Source: Nocardia carnea
GTDB lineage: Bacteria; Actinomycetota; Actinomycetes; Mycobacteriales; Mycobacteriaceae
DNA: 43,581 bases
Assembly (NCBI RefSeq): GCF_029868325.1
Contig: NZ_JARWNW010000161.1
Location: 1-43,581 of the forward strand
Direction of reading: 5' to 3'
The number at the start of each line of letters is the position of its first letter. Within the stretch, counting starts at the first letter, position 1. The notes below the pieces were generated by a model that worked only from the letters and a program-made list of their open reading frames with translations, ran no database searches and had not been told where the DNA came from. The position numbers were made by a program, and so were the translations under genes. This document shows, piece by piece, positions 7,361 through 15,825 of this stretch.

Positions 7361-8641
7361 TCAGGAGTCGAGGCGCCGGATCTTGTCTTGGAGTACCGCG
7401 CGTTCGCGTTCGTTTCCGCAGCGGGCCACCGCGTGTTCCAGTTCCGTGCGCGCCTGCGCCGGGCGGCCGAGGCGGATGAGCAGTTCGCCGCGGACGCTCG
7501 GCAGCAGATGCGAGCCGGGCAGCGCACCGGCGGCCACGAGTTCGTCGACGATCTCCAGGGCAGCGGCCGGGCCGTGGGCCATGGAGACCGCCACCGCCCG
7601 GTTCACCTCGACCACCGGCGACGGTGCCAGCCGGCCCAGCGCCTCGTAGAGCACAACGATTCGCTCCCAATCGGTTTCCGGGACCGACGGCGCCACGGCA
7701 TGGCATTCCGCGATCGCGGCCTGTAAACCGTAGATCCCGAGTCCACGCCCGGCTTTCCCGGCCCGGGCCAGGGCGGCCCGCCCGCGGCGGATGGCGCTGC
7801 GGTCCCAGCGGCGCCGGTCCTGCTGTTCCAGCAGCACCGGCGCACCGTCGGGACCGGTGCGGGCGGGAAAACGTGCGGCGGTGAGTTCCAGGAGCGCGAG
7901 CAGGCTCTGGGCTTCCGGTTCGTCCGGGACCAGCCGGGTCAGCACACGGGCCAGGCGTTGTGCTTCGGCGGCGAGGTCGACTCGGATCAGGTCGGTGCCC
8001 GAACTCGCCGACGACCCCTCGGTGAAGATCACGTACACCACCCGCAGGACCGAGCCCAGCCGCGCGGGCCGCTCGGCGGCGGGTGGTACCTCGAACGGCA
8101 CGCGGGCCGCGGCGAGAGTTTTCTTCGCCCGGGTGATCCGCGCCTGTACGGTGGCCGTCGGCACCAGGAAGGCGCGCGCGATCTCGTCGCTGGTCAGACC
8201 GCCGACAACGCGCAGGGTCAACGCCACCCGCGCCTCCGGTGACAGCACCGGATGGCAGGAGATGAACATCAGCGCCAGCACATCGTCGTCGATCCGGTCC
8301 GGATCCCACAGCTCCTCCCCTGCCCGCGCCGCCGCGTCACTGCCCGCGGCTATACCGCCCTCGCCGAGATCGCGGGCGAGGGCGGTGTAGCGGTCGTCGA
8401 GCGCGGCGCGCCGGCGGAAACCGTCGATGGCGCGCCGTTTGCCGACCGTGAGCAGCCAGCCGGCCGGGTTTCGCGGCACCCCTTCCCGCGGCCAGGTCAC
8501 CAGGGCTTCGGCGAGTGCCTCCTGGGCGAGATCTTCGGCGAGGGTGAAATCGCCGGTGTAGCGGGTGAGGGCGCCGACGATCCGTGCGGATTCGATCCGC
8601 CAGACCGCCGCGACCGCCTCCCGGCCTTCGTGACCGGCCAC
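7361..8641 (-). CDS. ECF sigma factor with long C-terminal extension (ECF42 type)
   Basis: The protein has about 426 residues. Region sigma-2 lies near the N-terminus (LAEDLAQEALAEALVTWP, then NPAGWLLTVGKRRAIDGFRR). Region sigma-4 lies near residues 115-165 (ALTLRVVGGLTSDEIARAF, then TVQARITRAKKTL). A C-terminal extension of about 240 residues contains the family-typical RLGSVLRVVYVIFTEG and a TPR-like end. This layout, together with an upstream DGPF/YCII-domain gene, is that of group ECF42, where the extension is needed for activity and no anti-sigma factor is known. The GTG at 8641 is preferred: GAGGAG, which overlaps the partner's stop codon, is eight bases upstream, whereas the GTG at 8650 is too close. 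The two genes are probably co-transcribed from the promoter at 9125-9151. Confidence 0.88.
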   Translation of the reverse strand: MAGHEGREAVAAVWRIESARIVGALTRYTGDFTLAEDLAQEALAEALVTWPREGVPRNPAGWLLTVGKRRAIDGFRRRAALDDRYTALARDLGEGGIAAGSDAAARAGEELWDPDRIDDDVLALMFISCHPVLSPEARVALTLRVVGGLTSDEIARAFLVPTATVQARITRAKKTLAAARVPFEVPPAAERPARLGSVLRVVYVIFTEGSSASSGTDLIRVDLAAEAQRLARVLTRLVPDEPEAQSLLALLELTAARFPARTGPDGAPVLLEQQDRRRWDRSAIRRGRAALARAGKAGRGLGIYGLQAAIAECHAVAPSVPETDWERIVVLYEALGRLAPSPVVEVNRAVAVSMAHGPAAALEIVDELVAAGALPGSHLLPSVRGELLIRLGRPAQARTELEHAVARCGNERERAVLQDKIRRLDS

Positions 8642-8653
8642 CGTCGGCACTCC

Positions 8654-9073
8654 TCAGAGCTGACCGGTGGCTTCGCGCCAGGCCCGCTCCTTCTGGATCC
8701 AGATATTGTCCTGCGGGAATTCGTCGATGGTGCTGACCCGGCGGACCTCGGTTTTGAAGCCTGCCCCGGTCATCGGCATCCGCTTGGCCCATTCCACGGC
8801 CTCTTCCTTGGAGGCGACGTTGAGAATGTAGAAGCCGTTGAAAAGCTCCTTGGTCTCGCCGTAGGGGCCGTCGGTGACCACCGGGTCCGCGGAGGAATAG
8901 TCGACGACCACTCCGTCGGCGGCATCGTCGAGGCCTTCCGCGGCGAGCAGCACGCCCGCCCGGATGAGCTCGTCGTTGAACCGGCCGACCGTTTCCAGCA
9001 TCTGGTCGAAATCGATCTCCCCCATCTGCGCGAAGGCTTCGTCGGTCGCGCGCATGATCAGCATGTATTTCAT
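8654..9073 (-). CDS. DGPF/YCII-domain protein, partner of the ECF42-type sigma factor
   Basis: This 139-residue protein begins MKYMLIMRATDEAFAQ and has the YCII-related fold, with the family signature VTDGPYGETKELFNGFYIL (DGP[FY].E.KE...G). Family members are small, often dimeric, and encoded next to ECF41/ECF42-type sigma factors. Their biochemical role is unknown, but they are the usual regulon members. The ATG at 9073 follows AAGGGAGA by about six bases. The stop codon overlaps the ribosome-binding site of the sigma gene, which suggests translational coupling. The only odd point is Y where the eponymous motif has F. Confidence 0.9.
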   Translation of the reverse strand: MKYMLIMRATDEAFAQMGEIDFDQMLETVGRFNDELIRAGVLLAAEGLDDAADGVVVDYSSADPVVTDGPYGETKELFNGFYILNVASKEEAVEWAKRMPMTGAGFKTEVRRVSTIDEFPQDNIWIQKERAWREATGQL

Positions 9074-9124
9074 GGTCGGTCTCCCTTGTGTCGTAGGGCC
9101 CCGTTCGAACCCTTTCACCCATAG

Positions 9125-9151
9125 GTCGAACGAGGAGCCGGCGGATCGACA
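9125..9151 (-). promoter_or_regulatory. Candidate ECF42-dependent promoter (TGTCGA-N17-CGAC)
   Basis: Read on the minus strand, TGTCGA (9151-9146) is followed after exactly 17 bases by CGAC (9128-9125), about 52 bp upstream of the DGPF start codon. From memory, the ECF42 promoter described in Streptomyces has TGTCGA at -35 and CGA(T/C) at -10. The match in sequence, spacing and position supports autoregulation of the DGPF-sigma operon. Confidence 0.6.
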
Positions 9152-9338
9152 ACCCGCCGGATTATTTTTCCGCAGTATCGCGACTCGGCACCGAAACCGC
9201 GCAGTTCTGTTCGAACTACCTGGCCAGTGGCATAATCCCCCCTCAGAACAAGGGAATCGAAGTGTGGCGTATGAGGGCGTCATCGGCGATCAGTTCTCAG
9301 GGTCCGGTGTTGGCCCCTCCCGTCCCGAAGGGAGCACT

Positions 9339-9788
9339 ATGACCACCCAGCCCGCAGCGCAGGCCCCCCGGACCGGGGCACATGCGGCGCCCGAAGAAGG
9401 ACAACCGGTGAAACAGGCGGTGGCCGGTGGCGCGTCCATCGCCGCCGCCGCGCTGTTGCTCACCGCGGGATTCATCACCCTTTTCCAGGGCATCTCCGCG
9501 GTCGCCGAGGACGAGGTGTTCGTCTCCGGTCCCCAGTACGTCTACGAGCTCGATCTCTCCAGTTGGGGCTGGGTGCATATCGTTTTCGGCATCCTGCTGA
9601 TCCTCACCTCGCTCGCGCTGATGACCGGCGCCACGTGGGCGCGGGTCACGGCCATCGGCCTGGCCGCGCTGTCGATCGTGGTGAACTTTCTGTGGCTGCC
9701 CTACTACCCGCTGTGGTCGATTCTGATCATCGCCCTGGATATCGTGATCATCTGGGCGATCGCCACCTGGGACACCCGGCGTATCTGA
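9339..9788 (+). CDS. Small four-helix membrane protein (DUF7144-like)
   Basis: The protein has 149 residues with a Pro/Ala-rich soluble N-terminus of about 30 residues. Four predicted transmembrane helices follow: SIAAAALLLTAGFITLFQGI, WVHIVFGILLILTSLALMTG, VTAIGLAALSIVVNFLWLPY and LWSILIIALDIVIIWAIATW. The LSSWGWVHIVFGILL...TGATWARV...FLWLPYYPLWS pattern is typical of an actinobacterial membrane family annotated DUF7144. I know of no function. The ATG at 9339 has GAAGGGAG upstream. It is divergent from the DGPF-sigma pair and is followed by the antiporter 85 bp downstream, so the two may be co-expressed. Confidence 0.8.
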   Translation: MTTQPAAQAPRTGAHAAPEEGQPVKQAVAGGASIAAAALLLTAGFITLFQGISAVAEDEVFVSGPQYVYELDLSSWGWVHIVFGILLILTSLALMTGATWARVTAIGLAALSIVVNFLWLPYYPLWSILIIALDIVIIWAIATWDTRRI

Positions 9789-9873
9789 ACAACCGGCGAC
9801 CGGCACGGAACAGTAACAGCGCTTCGCCGTGTCGGCGCCGGGGGTGCGGGCGCCACGATGCGACCATGATCGA

Positions 9874-11106
9874 ATGACGGTATGGGCGGCGTCCGTGGAG
9901 TCGGAACCGTCGGCGATTGTCTCGCTGTTCTGGATCGCGGCCGCCGCCGTGGCGGCCCCGCTGCTGTCGCGGCTACTACGCGGACTGATCCCCGATGTGG
10001 TGCTATTACTCGGCCTGGGCGTCGTTCTGGGGCCGCATGTCCTGGCGCTCGCGGGCACCGGTGGCGGTGTCGACCTGCTCAGCGAGCTCGGGCTGGGCAT
10101 GTTGTTCCTGCTCGCCGGCTACGAATTGGATCCGAAACTCCTCGGCGGCAAACCCGGCCGCACGGCCTGGCTGACCTGGCTGGCCGGGCTGGTGCTGGCC
10201 CTGCTGCTGGTGTGGCTGGCGGCGACCGATGCCGGGTTCACGGCGCTCATCGCGGTAGCCATCGCGCTCAGCTCCACCGCGCTCGGCACCCTGCTGCCGA
10301 TCGTGAAACAGGACGGTGTGCTGGAGCAGCCGCTCGGCCGCGCCGTACTGGCGCACGGGGCGGTGGGCGAACTGGGGCCGGTGCTGGCCATGTCCATCCT
10401 GCTCACCGGGCACAATCTGCTGGCTTCGGTGGTGGTCCTGATCCTTTTCGGGGCCGCGGCCGCGGTGGTGGCGTGGGTACCGCAGCGCATCCTGGATCGC
10501 CATCCCGGCGCCGATCGAGTGATGACCGCCCTCGCCACCGGAACCACCCAGCTCCCGGTACGCCTGGTGTTCCTGCTGCTGCTGGTCCTCATGACCGTGG
10601 CGGAGGTGTTCGAACTCGATGTGGTGCTCGGCGCATTCGCGGCGGGCCTCGTCCTGCGCCGGCTCATGGCCGAAACGCATCCGGAGATCCAGGATTCCCT
10701 GGAGACCATCGGCTACGGGGTTCTCATCCCGATCTTCTTCGTCACCTCGGGAATGGGTATCGACCCCGCGGCCGTGGCCACCGAACCCCTGATGTGGGTG
10801 CTGTTCGTGGTGGCGATCGGGGTGGCGCGGGGTTCGACGGTGTGGCTGAGCGAAGAATTCGTCCCGCACGGCGCGAATCTCGAACACCCGCACGAACGGG
10901 TCCAGCTGGCGTTGTACGCGGCAACAGGCCTGCCGATCATCGTCGCGGTCACTCAGGTCGCGGTGCGGGGCGAACTCATGACCGCGTCCATGGCCTCCAC
11001 CCTGGTCGCCGCCGGTGCCACCACGGTCCTGTTGTTCCCCTTGCTGGCCACCTGGGTCGGCGGCCGGGCGGACAGGGTGATTCCCGAACGCGATGCCCGC
11101 GGCTAG
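9874..11106 (+). CDS. CPA2-type cation/proton antiporter (Na+/H+ exchanger family)
   Basis: The product has 410 residues and about 12 predicted transmembrane segments, the usual length for a KefB/RosB/NapA-like transporter without an RCK or TrkA domain. Visible landmarks are LGLGVVLGPHVLAL and LSELGLGMLFLLAGYELD, the unwound-helix acidic residue region of this family. Later landmarks are ALSSTALGTLLPIVKQ, GAFAAGLVLRR and IPIFFVTSGMGID. Proteins of this family exchange Na+ or K+ for protons; some act in efflux of small compounds. The start at ATG 9874 removes a 15-residue extension (GTG 9829) that overlaps no membrane helix. The gene ends 55 bp before the convergent CNNM gene. Confidence 0.87.
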   Translation: MTVWAASVESEPSAIVSLFWIAAAAVAAPLLSRLLRGLIPDVVLLLGLGVVLGPHVLALAGTGGGVDLLSELGLGMLFLLAGYELDPKLLGGKPGRTAWLTWLAGLVLALLLVWLAATDAGFTALIAVAIALSSTALGTLLPIVKQDGVLEQPLGRAVLAHGAVGELGPVLAMSILLTGHNLLASVVVLILFGAAAAVVAWVPQRILDRHPGADRVMTALATGTTQLPVRLVFLLLLVLMTVAEVFELDVVLGAFAAGLVLRRLMAETHPEIQDSLETIGYGVLIPIFFVTSGMGIDPAAVATEPLMWVLFVVAIGVARGSTVWLSEEFVPHGANLEHPHERVQLALYAATGLPIIVAVTQVAVRGELMTASMASTLVAAGATTVLLFPLLATWVGGRADRVIPERDARG

Positions 11107-11161
11107 CGGAGGTGGAGCACCGGCACACAGAATCCTGTCGACTTGCGGACCGAGACGTTTC

Positions 11162-12238
11162 CTACCGTCCTGCTGGTGGGTGACCCGCCTGCCTGCGTGC
11201 GGCGCCACCGCTCTCCCGTGATGCCTTGTCCGTGGAGGCTGCGGGGAGCAGTCGCTGGAGGACATCGGTGATGGTGATGAGTCCGATGAGTTCGCCGGTA
11301 TCGGGGGCGGTAACGGTGGCGAGGTGACTGCGGGTTTCCCGCATGGTGCGCAGCGCCTCGTACACCGGAACAGCGGCGGTCAGGGTCAGCACCGGCCGCA
11401 TCAGCTGCCGAGCGGTGGTGGCACCGGCCTGCAGACTGTCGCGGACGTGCAGGACTCCTTCGATCCGGGTGCGGTCGCGGACCAGCAACCGCAGGTGCCC
11501 GGTCTCGCGTGAGGTGGCCTGGATCGTCTCGGGCGCGGCGTCGGGCGCCACCGCACTGGGGGTGGTGTTGGGGCGCACGATATCGGCGACGGTGAGCTGT
11601 TCGAGTTCGAGCGCACTGGTGAGGTTGCCGTGGTATCGCTCGTCGAGGGTGCCGGCGGTGGCGGAGTGTTCGACGAGGTGGCGCAGCGCCGCCGGATCCT
11701 GCCCGGTTTCGACTTCGTCGACGGGGCTGACCCCGGCTTTGCGCAGGCACCAGTTGGCCGCGTGGTTGAGCGCGGTCAGCAAGGGGCGGGTGAGCCACAT
11801 GAAGGCACGCATCGGGAGGGCCAGGATCGTAGCCGATTTCTCCGGGTGCGCGATGGCCCAGGATTTGGGTGCCATCTCACCGACGACGAGGTGCAGAAAC
11901 GTCACGATGATCAGCGCGAGGACGAACCCGACGATATCGGCGGCCCACAAGGGCGCGCCGAAGCCCTCGAACAGGGGTGTGAGCCAGTGGTGCACAGCGG
12001 GTTTGGTGGTCGCACCCAGGGCAAGGGTACATACCGTGATACCGAGCTGGGAGCCGGCCAGCAGTACCGACAGCTCCGAGGAGCTGCGCAACGCCGCGCG
12101 CGCCGCGCGGCTGCCGGGTGCGGCGTCTTCGAGGCGGTGGCGGCGCGCGGCGATGAGCGCGAATTCGACCGCGACGAAAAACGCGCTCGCGGCGATCAAT
12201 CCGACGGTGACGGCCACAACGACCCAGGGGTTACTCAT
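11162..12238 (-). CDS. CNNM/CorC-family (DUF21-CBS) membrane protein, second of a pair
   Basis: The protein has 358 residues. A DUF21/CNNM transmembrane domain (about 1-190) shows GLIAASAFFVAVEFALIAAR, then LAGSQLGITVCTLALG and HLVVGEMAPKSWAIAHPE. A CBS pair follows (VADIVRPNTTPSAVAPDAAP; RQLMRPVLTLTAAVPVYEA...LITITDVLQRLL). The C-terminal CorC_HlyC domain present in its partner is absent and is replaced by a short charged tail. CNNM-fold proteins are linked to Mg2+ or Co2+ transport. The ATG at 12238 lies inside the partner's stop region, giving an 8-bp overlap and hence probable translational coupling and a heteromeric pair. Mycobacteria have a comparable two-gene arrangement. Confidence 0.87.
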   Translation of the reverse strand: MSNPWVVVAVTVGLIAASAFFVAVEFALIAARRHRLEDAAPGSRAARAALRSSSELSVLLAGSQLGITVCTLALGATTKPAVHHWLTPLFEGFGAPLWAADIVGFVLALIIVTFLHLVVGEMAPKSWAIAHPEKSATILALPMRAFMWLTRPLLTALNHAANWCLRKAGVSPVDEVETGQDPAALRHLVEHSATAGTLDERYHGNLTSALELEQLTVADIVRPNTTPSAVAPDAAPETIQATSRETGHLRLLVRDRTRIEGVLHVRDSLQAGATTARQLMRPVLTLTAAVPVYEALRTMRETRSHLATVTAPDTGELIGLITITDVLQRLLPAASTDKASRESGGAARRQAGHPPAGR

Positions 12239-13595
12239 CGCCGGTCTCCTGCGATTCGGTGCGCACGGTGAGGAACACCGAGGAAGGAACGTGGTTCTCG
12301 ACACCACGCACCTGCGCGGTCACACTCCGGCGCGGTGCCGGCTGGTCGTCGAGGAAATCGGCGCCGTCCCGGGGCAGCGGAATATCGATCCGGTCACCGA
12401 CATCGGGCAATCCGTTGAAGACGGCGATGACCAGACCGGCGATCGTTTCGTAATCACCGGCGGGCAGGCTCAGTTCGAGCCGGCGTTCGACTTCGTCGAG
12501 GTGCACATCACCGGCCACCCGCCAGCCGTCGCCCTCGGCGACGATATCGCCGGCGGTACTCGGATCGTGTTCGTCGGCGATCTCACCGACGAGTTCTTCG
12601 GCGATGTCCTCGACGGTGACGATCCCGGCGAAACCACCGTATTCGTCGACGACGAGCGCCATTTCCTCACGCTGCGTACTCAGCCGGGTCACGACCTCCG
12701 GCAGCGGCAAGGTTTCGGGCACCAGGACCGCGGGCCGCAGCCGGTCGCCCGCGGTGCCGTCGGCCGCGCCGGCGAGCAGGTCGTGCAGGTGGATCACCCC
12801 GCGCAGATCATCGGTGGACGTGCCGACGACCGGGTAGCGGGTATGCCCGGTGCGCATCCGGGCCAGCACATCGGCGACGGTGTCGTCGATATGCACGGTG
12901 TCGACCCGGGCGCGCGGGATCATGGCATGCTCGGCGGTGCTGGTCGGAAAGTCCAGGATGCGATCGAGCAGAGTCGACAGCTCGGGTGGGAGTTCACCGG
13001 CGTCGCGGGAAGCGGCGACGATATGTTCGAGATCGCGCGGGGTGGCCGAATGCTCCACATCGTGTACCGGTTCGATGCGCAGCGCCTTCAGCAGCAGGTT
13101 CGACGACTGGTCGAACAACCGGATCAGCCACCCGAATACCTTCAGGTACACCGTGGTCGATGCGGCCAGCCAGCGCGCCACCGGTTCGGGCCGGGCGATT
13201 GCCAGATTCTTGGGAACCAGCTCACCGAACAGCATCTGCACCAGGGTCGAGAACGCGATGGCCAGCACCGCGCCGACGCCGACGCCGACCGCGGTGGGTA
13301 TGCCGATGCCCCCGAGTAGTTCGCCGAGGCCGCGACCGATGAGAGGTTCGGCGACATAGCCCACCAGCAACCCGGTGACGGTGATACCCAATTGGGCACC
13401 GGAGAGCATGAACGATGTCCGGCGCGTGACGCGCAGCGCGCGCCCGGCGGCCTTGTCACCATCGGTGGCGCGGGCTTTGAGCCGGGAGCGGTCCACGGCC
13501 ATATACGCGAATTCCTGGGCGACGAAGTACCCGGTCAGCGCGGTGATCAGCAGGACCACGGCGATACCGAGCACAATGTTGAGCACGGTCACCAC
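12231..13595 (-). CDS. CNNM/CorC-family (DUF21-CBS-CorC_HlyC) membrane protein, first of a pair
   Basis: The 454-residue protein is the full-length member of the pair. The DUF21 domain (about 1-200) shows GYFVAQEFAYMAVDRSRLK, LSGAQLGITVTGLLVGY and QMLFGELVPKNLAIARPEP. Two CBS motifs follow (EHAMIPRARVDTVHIDD; MALVVDEYGGFAGIVTVED). The C-terminal CorC_HlyC domain is around WRVAGDVHLDEVERRL...ETIAGLVIAVFNGLPDVGD. Such proteins bind Mg-ATP at the CBS pair and take part in divalent metal homeostasis. The start is a GTG at 13595, seven bases after GGGAGG. That ribosome-binding site is one arm of a perfect hairpin (13603-13624), which hints at control of translation. It is probably co-transcribed with the shorter partner downstream. 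Confidence 0.88.
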   Translation of the reverse strand: MVTVLNIVLGIAVVLLITALTGYFVAQEFAYMAVDRSRLKARATDGDKAAGRALRVTRRTSFMLSGAQLGITVTGLLVGYVAEPLIGRGLGELLGGIGIPTAVGVGVGAVLAIAFSTLVQMLFGELVPKNLAIARPEPVARWLAASTTVYLKVFGWLIRLFDQSSNLLLKALRIEPVHDVEHSATPRDLEHIVAASRDAGELPPELSTLLDRILDFPTSTAEHAMIPRARVDTVHIDDTVADVLARMRTGHTRYPVVGTSTDDLRGVIHLHDLLAGAADGTAGDRLRPAVLVPETLPLPEVVTRLSTQREEMALVVDEYGGFAGIVTVEDIAEELVGEIADEHDPSTAGDIVAEGDGWRVAGDVHLDEVERRLELSLPAGDYETIAGLVIAVFNGLPDVGDRIDIPLPRDGADFLDDQPAPRRSVTAQVRGVENHVPSSVFLTVRTESQETGDE

Positions 13596-13602
13596 GACCT
13601 CA

Positions 13603-13624
13603 CCTCCCGAGGGGTTCCGGGAGG
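13603..13624 (-). promoter_or_regulatory. Hairpin that includes the ribosome-binding site of the CNNM gene
   Basis: On the minus strand CCTCCCG (13624-13618) pairs perfectly with CGGGAGG (13609-13603) around an 8-base loop. The second arm is the Shine-Dalgarno sequence of the GTG start at 13595. A 7-bp, almost all GC stem should hide the site unless something opens it, such as an upstream leader structure, a protein or ribosome transit. I find no match to the M-box or other metal riboswitches I know. Confidence 0.5.
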
Positions 13625-13733
13625 TTGCTCATCACTGGGCGAGCCGGGTTGTCGGTATTTGCGCTTGGCGCGTCTCATCTGCTCTCTTTGTCCGAGGAAC
13701 AAGGTCGGGAAAGGTTTCCGGCCGGGACAGGCG

Positions 13734-14414
13734 CTATTTGCGTCCCGCTGCCCAGCGCATCCCCCACTGGTAGGCGCGGTCGAGGTCGGCCTGGCTGCCG
13801 GAGATGTATTCGACTTCGCGCTGGACGGTCAGCCCGCTACCGCTGTCGGTCAGCATGGCGACCGCACAGATCTGCGCACCGTCGACGGCGGAATCCAGGG
13901 GGACCTCGATCTGCGGGCCGGAGGTCGGAAACATCGTGACCACACCGTCGACCGCCGCCCAGTTCGCCGCGCCCCGATAGATCATCGCGAACACCAGGAT
14001 CCGGCGGAAGGCGGCCGGATCGGCAAGGTTGATGTGCAGGTTCTCCCCGCCGGCGACGGTACCGGTGCGGTCGTCGCGGTCCAGGGCGATGAAAGGCCGC
14101 TTGTGCAGTTCGCCGTAGCTGTTGCCCAGCGCCTGGATGACTCCTTTGGAGCCGTCGGCGAGCTCGTAGAGACAGCCCAGATCCAGGTCGATACCGCCGC
14201 CCCCGAGGAGTTTGGCGAAGAAACCGGTTTTGACCGGTTGCGGGTTGCTCCAGTTCAGGTTGACCCGCATCACACCCTGACGTTCACCGGCTTTGGTGAG
14301 GTTGACGCTGCGTTCGGTCTTGGTCAGGGTCAATTTGTGCAGACTGACCGCCGGGTCGGCGCCGGGCGCCGACCGGTCGACCGGCGCCGGTTTTTTGTTG
14401 TAGTCGATGCCCAT
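13734..14414 (-). CDS. TerD-family protein (TerA-like variant)
   Basis: The protein has 226 residues with a TerD-fold beta-sandwich: VSLHKLTLTKTERSVNLTK, then MRVNLNWSNPQP, GGGIDLDLGCLYELADGSKG and NLHINLADPAAFRRILVFAMIYRG. The acidic GIDLDLGCLY loop corresponds to the calcium-binding region of TerD proteins. The Gly-Tyr-rich [11 protein letters not shown] signature of canonical TerD is not present. It is encoded just downstream of a canonical TerD gene (31 bp gap, same strand), which points to one operon. Ter proteins confer tellurite or general envelope stress resistance by an unclear mechanism; there are no terB, terC or terF genes nearby. The ATG at 14414 has AGGAGAAATAC upstream. Confidence 0.83.
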   Translation of the reverse strand: MGIDYNKKPAPVDRSAPGADPAVSLHKLTLTKTERSVNLTKAGERQGVMRVNLNWSNPQPVKTGFFAKLLGGGGIDLDLGCLYELADGSKGVIQALGNSYGELHKRPFIALDRDDRTGTVAGGENLHINLADPAAFRRILVFAMIYRGAANWAAVDGVVTMFPTSGPQIEVPLDSAVDGAQICAVAMLTDSGSGLTVQREVEYISGSQADLDRAYQWGMRWAAGRK

Positions 14415-14445
14415 CAGGTGTGTATTTCTCCTATCGGTGGGAACG

Positions 14446-15021
14446 TCAGATATTCACGCCGTAGTCGCGGGCGATCCCCGCCAGACCCGACGCGTAGCCC
14501 TGCCCGATCGCGCGGAACTTCCATTCCGCGCCGTGGCGGTAGAGCTCACCGAACACCATCGCCGTCTCGGTCGAGGCGTCCTCGGTCAGGTCGTAGCGCG
14601 CGAGTTCCGATCCCGTGCCACGGTCGACGACCCGGATGAACGCGTTGCGGACCTGCCCGAACGACTGCTGGCGCGCATCCGCCTCGTGGATCGACACGGG
14701 GAAGAAGATATTGGTGATCGTTTCGGGCGTGGCCGCCAGATCGACATTGATCACCTCGTCGTCGCCCTCACCTTCACCGGTGAGGTTGTCGCCGGTGTGC
14801 TCGATGCTGCCCTCCGGCGAGCGCAGGTTGTTGTAGAACACGAAATGCTGGTCCGAGACGACCTTGTGTTCCGCGCCGGTGGCGATGGCGCTGGCGTCCA
14901 GGTCGAACTCCGCGCCGGTGGTGGAGCGGACGTCCCAGCCCAGGCCGACCGCGACCGCGGTCAGGTTCGGCGCTTGCTTGGACAGCGAGACATTGCCGCC
15001 TTTGGCGAGACTGACACTCAT
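14446..15021 (-). CDS. Canonical TerD/TerE tellurium-resistance family protein
   Basis: The protein has 191 residues, the standard TerD length. It opens with [20 protein letters not shown]. The first calcium-binding loop is FDLDASAI, the second region is [18 protein letters not shown], and the C-terminal signature is [20 protein letters not shown]. TerD domains bind Ca2+ through these aspartates and are thought to form stress-related scaffolds at the membrane. The start at ATG 15021 is set by AGGAG eight bases upstream; a longer open frame upstream has no ribosome-binding site. It leads a two-gene operon with the TerA-like gene and is divergent from a MerR regulator. Confidence 0.92.
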   Translation of the reverse strand: MSVSLAKGGNVSLSKQAPNLTAVAVGLGWDVRSTTGAEFDLDASAIATGAEHKVVSDQHFVFYNNLRSPEGSIEHTGDNLTGEGEGDDEVINVDLAATPETITNIFFPVSIHEADARQQSFGQVRNAFIRVVDRGTGSELARYDLTEDASTETAMVFGELYRHGAEWKFRAIGQGYASGLAGIARDYGVNI

Positions 15022-15321
15022 TTCTGCTACTCCTGATCTCGTGCGGTCAAGGAATGCCCTGCGATGTACCGGAATCCGCCCCGCGGCCACCGTGCACCGA
15101 GGCAACAATTCGCCGGCCGTCCGGGCCGCCACGCCGAGCCGGCCGTCATGCGGCGCCCGCACTCGCGACCCCGGGGCCGCGTACTGCGGGGAACGTCGAC
15201 ATGTGCAGGTGACACACCCGGCCGGCCATCGCGTGCCGGTGCGGTCGTGGAGTCCCGCTCGTGGACATAGAACCCACACTAGCACGCGGCACTGTATGGT
15301 AGGAGGGAAGGGAGGTGACCG
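15022..15321. other. Divergent intergenic region between terD and merR-type genes
   Basis: These 300 bp must hold the promoters for both genes. Candidate elements near the MerR side are an AT-containing patch around 15265-15300 and a strong ribosome-binding site GGGAGGTGACC before 15322. I find no clear 19-bp-spaced MerR dyad and no hidden gene with a ribosome-binding site. Confidence 0.5.
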
Positions 15322-15717
15322 ATGTCGTCCCTACTGAGAATCGGTGAATTCGCCACACGCGCCGAGGTCAGCCCGCGAACGGTCGATTACTACACGAGTC
15401 TGGGCCTGCTGACCCCCGCCGAACGCACCGCCGGCGGCTATCGGCTCTACGACGACGCCGATATCGCCCGCGTCCACCTGATCCGGCAACTCGAAGCCCA
15501 AGGGCTCTCACTCGAGGAGATCACCAAAGCCCTCACCGCCGGGACAGGCGATATCAGCGATGCCCTGGCCCGGCTCGACGACGACCTCAAACTCCTGCAC
15601 ACGGTCGCCGAAACCGCCCCCTCCGAAGTCCACGGCCTACTCACCCTGATCAGCGCCCGCGTCCACTCCCTGATCACCGTGGCGCTGCAGATACCACCCG
15701 ATCTCCCGATCCTGTGA
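15322..15717 (+). CDS. MerR-family transcriptional regulator
   Basis: The protein has 131 residues. The winged-helix N-terminus ([20 protein letters not shown], then [20 protein letters not shown]) is a classic MerR HTH and wing. A dimerisation helix follows ([20 protein letters not shown]), and a short C-terminus has no Cys pair or drug-binding domain. The absence of cysteines argues against mercury, copper or redox sensing through thiols. The ATG at 15322 is preceded by GGGAGGTGACC. It is divergent from the terD operon, the most natural target, and is followed by a hairpin at 15728. The effector is unknown. Confidence 0.9.
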   Translation: MSSLLRIGEFATRAEVSPRTVDYYTSLGLLTPAERTAGGYRLYDDADIARVHLIRQLEAQGLSLEEITKALTAGTGDISDALARLDDDLKLLHTVAETAPSEVHGLLTLISARVHSLITVALQIPPDLPIL

Positions 15718-15727
15718 GCCGGCGCGG

Positions 15728-15746
15728 GGCACCTGGGAAAGGTGCC
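15728..15746 (+). terminator. Hairpin just after the MerR gene
   Basis: GGCACCT (15728-15734) and AGGTGCC (15740-15746) form a perfect 7-bp stem with a 5-base GGGAA loop, 11 bases after the MerR stop. No T-tract follows, as is common in actinobacteria. It is positioned as a terminator for the regulator. Confidence 0.5.
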
Positions 15747-15825
15747 ACCGCACCGCCCGCGCCGAAGACTTCGGCCACAATCCAGAGCAGCCGGACCGAA
15801 GCACGAAACCGCAGGGCACGCGCCG

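Noticed and set aside
11343..13319. A 658-codon plus-strand open frame opposite the CNNM/CorC genes
   Set aside because: It is an antisense shadow produced by high GC at third codon positions. The minus strand encodes clear DUF21-CBS proteins.
13596..13733. M-box or other known metal riboswitch upstream of the CNNM genes
   Set aside because: Apart from the hairpin on the ribosome-binding site I could not match conserved elements of any riboswitch class I know.
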